Shown here: piece after piece, positions 1 to 10,129 of the stretch | How positions within the stretch are numbered: the stretch's first letter is position 1 | Layout: the number at the start of each line of letters is the position of its first letter | Assembly: GCA_905182985.1 (NCBI GenBank) | Contig: CAJJDN010000080.1 | Location: forward strand, 388,250 to 426,199 | Direction of reading: 5' to 3' | DNA length: 37,950 bases | Origin: Paramecium sonneborni | Lineage: Eukaryota; Ciliophora; Oligohymenophorea; Peniculida; Parameciidae | The notes under the pieces: model-generated | What the model was told of the DNA's origin: nothing | Seen by the model: the letters and a program-made list of their open reading frames with translations, nothing else | Database searches by the model: none | Made by a program: the position numbers and the translations under genes

Positions 1-1556
1 TATACTCAAAATTGCGGCTATTTTCTCAAAATTATTTATTTTTTTGATATTATCTTAAAATACAACAAAAACATAAAATTAGGATAATTATTGATAAAAA
101 AAGATTTTCAAAATTTGAATTGAATAAGAAAACTATTAGAAAATTCTGAAATGATATCTTACCCATGTTAATCTAATCTGAAAGTTTAATTATAACAACG
201 AATATATACTGATAAGACTAAAGATAAATTAGTTAAAATATAGATATTATAATATTTTTAACCACATTCCCTAAGAAAGAAAATCTGATCTATTTTAATA
301 AATTCAAATTATTAATATATAATTTTATTCTTACAATCAAAGTGATTTAAAGAGAAGGTAATAAATAATTTTTAAGCAATTCTGGAAAATTGCTATTAAT
401 CAGGAAAAAATATATAAATTTAAAAATCTTTATCATAATAATACTGAATATTGAATTACTTAAGTAAATTTATTAATTTAAAATCAGTTTCAATTCTGAA
501 AAAAATCTTCGTATAAATAGTTATTTTTATTTTTGGATATGTGATAAACAGTTTGTAATAGTAATTGAAATAGGCCTTTCAATAGAATGATTAATGCTTT
601 CTTGCAATGAAACTCATGAAGAAATTGTAAATAGGAGCTAATTTATAAATATTAGTTATTACTATAATAGTTCACTGCTCTGAAAATTACAATATTTAAA
701 ATTAAAGCAAAATTATTTTTATATGTAGTTACTCTAAAAAATATAGGGTTTATTAAATAAAGAAAAGAATATCTGAAAACATAAAAATGGAATTAATCAC
801 TTTCGCTCTAAACACAAAAATTATTTTCATGGTCTTCATTTAATATATAACCTTAATTTATTTTTTGTTAACAGAAAAGAATTTAAAGAGATAAATATTT
901 TTCTTTTTAATACAATTAATTATCTATTTAAATTCTAGTTTTTGAAATTCTTTTTAGTAAGACCTTTAAACTTGTTTTAAATGAAAGTACCACTAAATTT
1001 AAACAAAAAGGTGCTTTCTTTAATTTTATAGTAATTTTCAAGTGGTGAGCTTTTATAGCTTTTATAGCAATTGATCAGAAAATTATATAAAATTTAGTAA
1101 TAAGCATAAATTGAAATCCATCTTTATCAATTCTATCAGAAGAAGTTTACTGTACTTCCTTATCTAAATAAGTTATTAATAATATTAAGAGAATTTTTGA
1201 TTCAAAAAAGAAAAGAGAAAAGTTCAACTAGAAACTATTAAAGTAAGAATATTAAAAAATTATGGCATACTCATTTTATTTTGTCACTAAATCGAAAATA
1301 TCAATAGAAATACATTAGTTTAATTAAATGAGCATCCTAAATAGCGGTTTTCTTTAAATTAAATTCAACATAATAGAATCAATTAAATTTTATATTATTT
1401 CCATCATCAAATTTTCAAAAACTTAAACTATGTTTGTAGATGAATCTTTTATCTAATACAATCTATTTTCTATTGATTTTATACCCTTAGGTGACAGAAT
1501 TCACAACTTAAAAAAATTACTTGATGATAAGGTTGAATATTTCTATAATTTCATTA
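1..1556. other. gene-free AT-rich stretch
   Basis: I see no convincing gene here. Reading frames in the ciliate code stay open for moderate lengths only because TGA is the sole stop and G is rare. None shows a recognisable motif, a cysteine pattern or a chain of short GT..AG introns. No tandem repeat, tRNA or telomeric repeat tract was found. It may be non-coding or very old decayed sequence. Confidence 0.5.
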
Positions 1557-2420
1557 TCAATACTACATATACAAGATTAAAATTTATTTATTTGAAATTA
1601 AAAATAATAAAAACTAATAATAGTACAAATACCATATAATTAAATGTAATAAAGATTAAAATTCCACTACAACAAGGATCTCACATAGATTTTTTAATTC
1701 AAATAAATTTTCGTTTATTTCAAGTTCTAAATATTTTATAAATTCTGAAAAGATAAAAGACATAATTTAAGTCTTATCATAATAATTTTATTAAACATAG
1801 ATGAGAGATTTATTTTATCTCCTAATTAACTTATTATGCTAGGTATTTATTATTGAATATGTAATATTCATATTTAAAACATTGGCTAATAATATTTCCT
1901 TCACATATTTTTAAGATTGTTGATTAATAATCTAATTACCATTTTCATCATTCAATTAAATATTAACCTCGATATGCAAATTAAATAGTTAAAATTTTCT
2001 CTAAAAATATTGTCGCAAAAGTTAAGTTTAAAACGAGCTACATAAAAATAAACTCTAATAAATAAATTAATATATTTCTTTTTAAATTACACTCTCCAAA
2101 ACATAATTGATTATTATAAATTTAATTGAATTGTTAATAATTTATAATTATAGTTAAGTAATAGAAATGGATTGTAAATTAAATATATTAGTTAAGTAAG
2201 GTATTTTTATGTGTGCTTCTTTCAGAAATTTCATAATATTAGTTACATTTAGAATTACATTAAAATCATCCATCATAACTTAAACAATTTTAGTCAATCC
2301 TCTATTATTTCTTATCTTCACAAATACATTATCATCCAAAAATGTTAATTCCCAACCAATTTTAAATTTCATGCGATTTCCATTTAAAAAAAATTCATTG
2401 TTCAAATCATATAAATGCAT
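1557..2420 (-). pseudogene. possible decayed or hypothetical coding region
   Basis: With TAA and TAG read as Gln, the minus strand is open for 287 codons from an ATG complementary to 2418-2420 down to a TGA at 1557-1559. The first third looks protein-like: it includes FKIGWELTFLDDNVFVKIRN and later VMMDDFN. The later part becomes rich in I, N, Q and L and looks like ordinary AT-rich sequence. A 35-nt GTA..TAG segment at 2448-2482 would splice an upstream open stretch (to about 2575) into the same frame, but that stretch has no in-frame ATG. A TGA-free run of this length is expected now and then by chance in DNA this poor in G, so the open frame alone is weak support. I do not recognise the family. 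It may be a gene remnant or a spurious ORF. Confidence 0.3.
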
Positions 2421-2579
2421 TTCACTATTTTTTAAATTATTTGTTTTCTAATATCACATAAATAATAAAGTGGGTTATTTACTTCTTCTTTATTTTAAAA
2501 ATCATCTTATGGTTTTAGTGTTCCGATATTAAACAACTTTCTAAAAATACAAATCCAAAATATTCCATTCTTATTTCAT

Positions 2580-5323
2580 ATCTTAAATATTATTATTTTC
2601 TAGAATTACTTTTTCATGTGTTAAATTTGAAAACTTGATCAGCTTTCATTTTATTGATATTTTAATTAAATTTTTATTTTTTTATTGAAGAGCTTTTGCG
2701 TTTGTGCTTCTATCATATGTTATTATATTTATATGAATGATTGCTTTCAATAATGCTAGAAGATAAACTTTTTGTTGAACGAAAGGAAAATTATTAAGCA
2801 TACTTTTAAAAATTATTATCAACAAAAAATTTTAAATGAAGTTATAGGGCATAGGGTAAGCATGCAGGAAAGATAAATAATTTTAAAAATTATCAATGAA
2901 CTTTTGGTTGAATATTATGTGAAGTTAATCTTATCTATTTAAAATCCAATTTATGATAGAGTTTTCATTTGCATTTAAGGTTGAATAAATCCTTCATTCT
3001 TATTTTTGATCTTTGAATAAAAGTCAAAATTATATTGTCTTAAATTTAGATAAAAACATTATTTTCAAGTTCTATTATAATGAAGTTAAATTAATATATA
3101 TTAAATATGATTATGGAACTGATCAAAATGCATATAATATATAATTGAAACATTTCAAATATAAATCCTTAAGTTAAGATTGGATCTTACTCTCTTTTAA
3201 ATTTTATTATCATTACCAGATCAGTTGAGTTAAATTCCTATATAATTAAGAAAAAATCAATACAAAATTAGAAAAATTTACTGAAAAATAATTATTGCTC
3301 AATCTCTTCAAAATCTTTTTACTTTTAAGAGCTAGCAAATGATTGACTAATCTAATAAAATAAATTTCAAAATAAGATTTAAATTCTGATAGTTTTCGCA
3401 ATGTAATAATTATTATGCCATCATCAGAAATGAATATATCTTTAATAAAAATTGTATATAAACTAATAGCAGTCATAATAAACAAAGCATTCCCATAATT
3501 AACAATACCTTTAATGTTAGATTAGGATCTTTATTTGTTCTTAGACAACATGTAAAGAAAACTTAAATTATTTTAATACTAAATAAAACAATCTTATTGA
3601 AAGCAACCATAACAAGAGTATGATCATATTTAAGGTTAAGGTATTTTGGTTTTAATCGCTTTTTCTAATTACTCTGATTTAATTATTTATGGTAGGATAA
3701 ATAATAATTTAAAAAAAAAAATTATTTCTCCCTTTGATTTAAATTATCTTGAATCTTAAGTTAAGTTTTTATAAAAAATTTAAATTCTTTTCATATATTT
3801 TATATCATATTTAAAACAAAAAAACTACTTTAGTTTTGATAGGAAATTAATATTCGGCTTTTGTAATTAATTATCATTTAATTCTTTTTACTAACTTCAT
3901 TTTGATTAATTATTTCTATTAAATTAACTTAAGTTTTGAAATTAAGAGATTAAAGTTAAATAAAGTATTAACAGATGAGTGAGCAAACTCTAAAAATTTA
4001 TCATTTGAACTAGATTGTTCAAATATTAGATAATTTTATTAATGAGTTCAATTTAAAATTGCTCAAATAGGATTGCGTTTACAAATAAAATCTTTTTTCT
4101 TTTGATAATAATATTTTATCTTAAATTCAACTATTTTATTTGTTTTAATCTTTGAAAATTATTTATGTGATTTTATAAAAATTATCTAAAAAAGTAAAAT
4201 AGTTTTTTTTAAAATCAATGTTAGTTAAACTTTATTTTAAATTCGATAAAATTTTAGATTTCACCTGACCTGAGTGGCTTTAAAGAAGTAGAAATTAAAA
4301 TTTAATCGTAGAACTCCCTTTAATAATCATGATGTTATTATACTAGATAAATATTTATCTTCTTAATTAATCAGAGGGAAATTAATTAATCTCTTGAGAA
4401 AATGAGTAAAATATTTTAGGTTTTGTTTTTATAGAAAAACATCAAAAAATTAAAAAGAATTTAAAATGAATATTTGGAGATTCATATTGAGCTTCATTGG
4501 TAAAAAATATTTTGTTTTAAAGCAGAAAACAGAATATATATTAGCGGAATCAAAAATATCAATTTTACCTTTCAAATCTTTATCTAAAACATTATTATGA
4601 TTTCAAAAGTGGAAAATTAAAAGATTCAAAAATATTGGTAAATTATAATGCTCTTCCTTGAATTATTTTTATTTTAATATAGTATCTCTGCCATTTTTAT
4701 AGATTAAATTGTGAATGCAATCTCTTTCTTTTAAAGAAATTTCTAATTCGGCTTTAGACTACATACACCGAAAAAATAAAAATTGTGATATATAATTTAA
4801 ATTTTATTCTTCATTTGAAAATATAACTATTATGATCAAGTCCGAACAAAAGATTAAAATTGTTAGAATTTAATAAATTTTGGATTTTAAAAGAAATAAT
4901 AAGATACATATATTGAAAAAGTAGAAGTTTATGAACATTTATTCACTTTCCAATTGATATAATTAATAATAACATTATTAACTTACTAAAGCTGTTATTA
5001 ATTAGGATCAATATCATTGTTGAAAGAGAGTTTATATTTTAACCTCAAATTATTATTATTATATATAGAGTCTATTTTAAGAGTAAATTAGAATAATATT
5101 TAAATTATTATTTTGCTATTCATAAATTAAAAGGATGTCTTAATAATATATAAGATTGAAAGAGAGATTGTCGAATATATTGCAACCTAGATAATTGAAA
5201 CTAAAAGGACAATAGTTTAAGTCAAACGATAATACAAGTAAATTTGCCGTTAAAGGGGACTAAAAAAATCATAGATGTAAATGAATTATTATTTATATCC
5301 AACGAATATTTATTTAATAAAAA
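2580..5323. other. gene-free AT-rich stretch upstream of the kinase gene
   Basis: No intact gene is visible on either strand. Short protein-like patches occur, for example around 4270-4310 on the plus strand, but each runs into TGA quickly and cannot be joined by plausible introns. The last few hundred bases must contain the promoter of the kinase gene that starts at 5324, but I cannot point to a defined promoter element. Confidence 0.5.
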
Positions 5324-7021
5324 ATGCAGCAAATAAATTATGATTAAGTTCTATTTACTTTTTAGTGTTATCGAAAGCATTTAATTATTGATTCTAAATA
5401 TCATGTATACTTACTACCTCAAACTTTAATTCTTACAAGCGTAAATCATTATTTAACATTTTTAAGAATCCCAAATAAGAAAACCCTAAATATATTGTAA
5501 AACTAAGTTTAAATTCTAAAATTTACTGGATAACAAAATCCAAAACACCCATTCTTGAACAATTTGGATTCGAATATCAAGATAAAATAAAATATTTCTC
5601 TGGTACAACAAAGGAGTTATAAAAACTTAAAGACTTAATATAAGGTTAAATAATGTAAAAGGACATAAACGATTTTTATTATTCTAATTCTTTAATAGGA
5701 ATAGGTGTTACTTCTAAAGTATTGTTTTAAATTTATTTTAGGTTTATTTAGTCACAAAAAAAGATGATCAATCTAAATTTGCATCTAAATGTGTAGATAA
5801 GAAAATATTGTAGAAAGATGGAAGATATGTATTAATATTTATTAAACTATAAGGATGCCCAGTTCAATGAAATTTAATTAATGTAAAAACTCAAACATGA
5901 TAATATTATACAATTAATTGATCTTTATGAAGGAGAAAACACATTTTACCTTATTCTAGAATATTTGGAAGGAAAAAGTTTACATGAATAGCTTATTTAA
6001 AGATAATAAATTTTTGAATAAGAACAAATATAAATAATAATTAAAGTAAAATCTCTTTTATATTAAAGTTAATCCTATAAGCAATAGATTATATGCATTC
6101 TTAAGGTATTATGCATAGAGATTTGAAACCAGAAAATATTATGTTTAAATAAGCTAATTAACTATAATCATTAAAAATAGTTGATTTTGGTTTAGCCACT
6201 TTATAAAATTTAGATGTATATCATTTCCCCAGATGTGGAACACCTGGATATGTGGCACCGGAAATTGCTAATTTATAAGATTCATCTTAAAAATATACTG
6301 TTCTTTGTGATGAATTTAGTGTTGGGTGCATTTTTTATAAATTGTATTTTATTTATTAATTTAAAGATGTACAGGAAATGAACTCTTTCCTGGAAATAAT
6401 GACTCAGTTATTATGAAATTGAATTAAAAATGTGATATAATCTTAGATGCTCTTTAAATATATCAAACTTCACCAGAAGCTATAGATTTACTATCCTAAT
6501 TACTAAAAGTCAATCCATCAGAAAGGATTACTGCTCAAAATGCACTAAAACATCCATATTTCTAATAATAATACTAATCTTAAAATACATATATCACATA
6601 ATATAATGCAAAAAAATTCAATCCAGTTATTCAATTAAGTTCAAAAATTGTTGATACTTATTAATAGAATTATGAAGAAGAAATTGTTGAAGATGAAAAC
6701 ACTAAACAGTTAACCATACCCTCTATTTAAATTATTAAGTCCTTTGGATATATATAACAAAGCTTTCATTCAAATTAAAATCCTAGAAATTTAAGAAAAA
6801 TTTAGACCCAAGAATTTGATAAAAAAATTAAGACAACCTCTTCGAAATTTTATAATATTAAGCCATCATTAACTATGAATTATGAAATGTTTGCTTAATC
6901 TTCAAATTTTGAAAAAATTGTTAGAAATAATTTAGTAGAAAAGGCTGATGTTTCTGAAGCAATTGACTTCATATATAAAATTGATGAGGATCAAGATGAA
7001 GAAAAAGGAATGTAGAAATGA
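5324..7021 (+). CDS. Ser/Thr protein kinase, 522 aa, five small introns
   Basis: This is an ATP-dependent protein Ser/Thr kinase, probably soluble because no membrane segment is seen. Introns are 5405-5439, 5719-5741, 5829-5853, 6046-6068 and 6344-6366 (35, 23, 25, 23 and 23 nt). Removing them leaves exactly 523 codons ending in TGA. The ATG at 5324 was chosen because its 27-codon exon splices in phase into the conserved stretch NPKYIVKLSLNSKIYW. Residues 1 to about 108 form an N-terminal region that looks PH-like. The kinase domain (about 110-365) has the glycine loop G114-I-G116-V-T-S-K-V, the ATP lysine K136, helix-C glutamate E155, HRDLKPEN with catalytic D231, DFG with D252, and APE. All expected catalytic residues are present. 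The last ~150 residues are a polar tail ending in an acidic DEDQDEEKG stretch. It resembles the CAMK-like kinase expansions of Paramecium; the substrate is unknown. Four of its five introns end in AAG rather than TAG. Its last ~108 bases are duplicated at 8837-8944. Confidence 0.93.
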
Positions 7022-7280
7022 GTGAAAGCTAATTTTTTATTTAATATTTGGCAAATTCTTTTTATTTTAATATTTTATTAATAAAGATAATTTTAATATG
7101 ATTAAAAGTTTTAAAGGATTCAAACATCATATCAATCAATAAATTTTCAATGATAGTATTTTAATGGATTAAGAAATAAAACATAGTGAACTTAGTTACA
7201 TATTATATTAATTAATAGAAAATAGAGACCCTAAAATGAGCAAAATTAAGATATCTTAAAAATAAAATAAACATGATATT
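6914..7280 (+). repeat. direct repeat, copy 1 (kinase 3' end and flank)
   Basis: This 367-bp segment covers the last ~108 bases of the kinase gene and 259 bases of downstream flank. By eye it matches 8837-9203 base for base, at an offset of 1923. After the shared GATATT at 7275-7280 the two copies diverge abruptly. Confidence 0.9.
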
Positions 7281-8835
7281 ATATATACTTCTAACTAATT
7301 TAATTTCTTAACTTTAAGCAAATTTCTAAAATTACATAATTTAGAATATATATAACTTTAGAAAAATATTCTCATATATCTGTTCAATTTACTCCAAGGA
7401 ATAGATATATATTGATTATATTAAAATTAATGAATTAATAATACTTGAAAATGGAATTGAAATTTTTGCTTTTAATATCAAACTCCCAAAGATTATGAAA
7501 ACTTTTTATTATTTTAAAAAATATATCATGTTGAAATCAAAATTATTTATTTAAATCAATAGATTCGAACACAAGTACAATAAATTTAATAGGTTTGATA
7601 ATCCTGAAAACTAATTATGTTTATTTCTACTAGAGGTTACCTATATGTAAGGTAAGTTTTCTAAAACATTAATCAGGACCTATTTATTTTAATAATGAAG
7701 TAAAGAATAGTCATATTTGTGTGTTTTAAATTTAATAAGGGAACACAAAGTTTTAGATTTGAGATTAAAACTTATCATTTAACTAATTAGTTGGTAATAT
7801 TCAACGATATTCAATTAGATGGTAGGCTTTATAAAATTATGGTAGAATTTTTTTTTTTTTATAATATTTATTAATTGACTTTTAATATTGTATCAAATTA
7901 TGGGAAATATTTAATTATAACTTTTTGCATTGTTTATGTACCTTAGACTTATAAGCAGATGAAATTAAATTACAGTTGTAGCCCAAAATTATGAGAATTA
8001 TAGAATTTTTCAATCTATTGCTCGTAACATATATGTGTGAAATCTGCATTCTTCTTATGAAAATACAGAGGTGATCAAGGTTGATGCTTGGATCCTTAGA
8101 TAAATGTAATTTGTTATAGATTTAGATTATGATACTAATTTAATATTTCTTATGTTTATGAATTCATAATATTTAGTATTTATCTCACGATCCTAGCTAT
8201 TGTGAATTTATTTTTTACTTACTCTAATTAAGAGTTGAATGAAAGAATTAGCTAATATCAATTTAAAAGTTGTAACTAATCATAGGTTTATTGATGCTCA
8301 ATTAATTTTGGCTTTAATCAACATTACTAAGATTCATTAAATCAATTTACCATTCAAATTTATAATTTTGTACCACATCTTCCTTAAGCAAATCAGTTCA
8401 ACTAAACTTTTGATCGAATGATCATCGAAATGAATCTTATCAATATTTATAATTAAGTTATATCTATTATGATTGTAATTGATTATGATTCAAGTATAGT
8501 TAAGTTTTCTTAGGCAGAGAGCAATAATAATGAGTATTTTTATATAGAATTTACTATAATATATTAAAATCTCCAGACTCATTACTGATAAGAACAAACT
8601 AAATTTACTGTCTAAAAATTTGTTATGCATTTATTTAATATCAATTAAATTAGTATGAATAATGAAATTATTATTTTGATTGCCAAATAGAATGTGAAAA
8701 ATTTTTAACCGCAGAATTCTTTTTAAACCTTATTTTATTGGTCTTATGATTATTGCATTTGTAAAAAAGCTATTCCTCTTGTCAATCAAATTCTATTTGA
8801 TAAATTCATTGAAAATTATCGAAAGCTTTAATATA
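7281..8835 (+). pseudogene. decayed coding sequence between the two repeat copies
   Basis: The plus strand contains a chain of protein-like stretches in different frames, broken by TGA codons and frame changes. From about 7445 the frame reads GIEIFAFNIKLPKIMK, then passes a possible 25-nt intron at 7654-7678 (GTAAG..CAG). It continues through about 8070 with one internal TGA. Later patches include VIKVDAWILRQMQF (about 8070-8115) and a long frame from about 8408 to 8830 broken once by a TGA near 8588. Residue composition is protein-like, with few glutamine runs, unlike the flanking AT-rich DNA. I do not recognise the family. The segment ends at the N, so the original gene may have continued beyond the gap. 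It is either a pseudogene or a gene with more introns than I could place. Confidence 0.45.
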
Positions 8836-8836
8836 N
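8836..8836. other. assembly gap or ambiguous base (N)
   Basis: This is a single N, the only ambiguous base I noticed. It lies exactly at the left edge of the second copy of the 367-bp repeat, so it looks like a join between two contigs rather than a single uncertain base call. Confidence 0.9.
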
Positions 8837-9203
8837 AAAATTGTTAGAAATAATTTAGTAGAAAAGGCTGATGTTTCTGAAGCAATTGACTTCATATATA
8901 AAATTGATGAGGATCAAGATGAAGAAAAAGGAATGTAGAAATGAGTGAAAGCTAATTTTTTATTTAATATTTGGCAAATTCTTTTTATTTTAATATTTTA
9001 TTAATAAAGATAATTTTAATATGATTAAAAGTTTTAAAGGATTCAAACATCATATCAATCAATAAATTTTCAATGATAGTATTTTAATGGATTAAGAAAT
9101 AAAACATAGTGAACTTAGTTACATATTATATTAATTAATAGAAAATAGAGACCCTAAAATGAGCAAAATTAAGATATCTTAAAAATAAAATAAACATGAT
9201 ATT
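8837..9203 (+). repeat. direct repeat, copy 2 (truncated copy of kinase 3' end)
   Basis: This second copy of 6914-7280 begins directly after the N. It carries the final ~36 codons and the stop of the kinase reading frame (EKADVSEAIDFIYKID and the acidic end) with no upstream kinase sequence. It is therefore a 3' fragment and not a gene. I see no substitution relative to copy 1. Confidence 0.9.
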
Positions 9204-10129
9204 TACTTACCCATTTAATTTGTTATTTATGTATAAAATTCTAAAATAAAGTGGATAAATCATGTTTAATTATAAAAATATTTTTAACCATCCACATCAA
9301 TATAGCTAGTTTTCCTGAGCTTCAACACTTGTTTTTCAATTTTTTGTTCAAATCTATATAATTTTATGATACTTTTAAAATTTTTAAGAAAAACAAAAAA
9401 TAATTTTGTTTTGCATTTCTTAATTGAAAAATATTGAACAATCCTTATACATTTTGATACTCTTAGATTATTAACTTGAATTATCTTTCAATTTTTATCC
9501 AAAGAAAAGTTAGTTGTATAATATAAAAATTCAATATAACTAATAATTTCAAGAATTAAAACTTCTTATTATTTATATAGTTTAGTTTCGCTTATAATCT
9601 AATGAAACATCCCTTCTTAGCAGTTTATTTTTATTTATAAGCTTGGATGAGTATGATTTTTAATGGAGCTATGCTTGGTTTAAAAGAACAAAACTTGATT
9701 CTCTTTTTTATTTTCAATCTCATATTTAATTTGTCGTTGCGCATCTACTGATAAAAATTATCTATAGGTTAATCTTATTAATTACAAATTCTTGATTCTC
9801 GCCATAAAAAAATTGTGAAATATAAAATGTTATAATAAATCATTGCAAATATTTCTATTTTTAAGCCTGATATATAGATTACAGATTTAAATTTGCAAAT
9901 TATCTAGCTATTTTGATAAAACTTATTATGTAATATTTATTTAGATTTATTAAAGTCTTAATTTAATAAAAAATTAACCATTTTGAATTTTTAATATAAT
10001 GGCTAAACAAAATTCTCAAATAATAATCATAAAGAGTTATTATTTAGCAAATTTGATTATTATATATTTAAGATTTCATTATCATTAAAAATATTTATGT
10101 AAAATAATCTTTTCATTATCAATGATTTA
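9204..10129. other. downstream flank between repeat copy 2 and the PSA-repeat gene
   Basis: Apart from the possible minus-strand ORF at 9488-9805 I see only AT-rich sequence. A short minus-strand stretch near 9255-9375 reads EKQVLKLRKTSYIDVDG before a TGA. It could be the tail of the same decayed gene in another frame. Confidence 0.4.
9488..9805 (-). CDS. possible small hypothetical protein or gene remnant, 105 aa
   Basis: In the ciliate code an ATG complementary to 9803-9805 opens a 105-codon frame that ends at TGA 9488-9490. The product begins MARIKNLQLIRLTYRQF and is lysine- and glutamine-rich with a mixed, protein-like composition in its first half (for example QRQIKYEIENKKENQV). There is no signal peptide, membrane segment or recognised domain. 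The length is not beyond chance for a code with one rare stop. A coding-like stretch in another frame lies further down the same strand near 9255-9375, so this may be the upstream part of a broken gene. Confidence 0.3.

Noticed and set aside
3246..3485. 79-aa minus-strand frame in the gene-poor left arm
   Set aside because: It is rich in I, F, K and S, has no domain or intron context, and is of a length expected by chance in AT-rich DNA.
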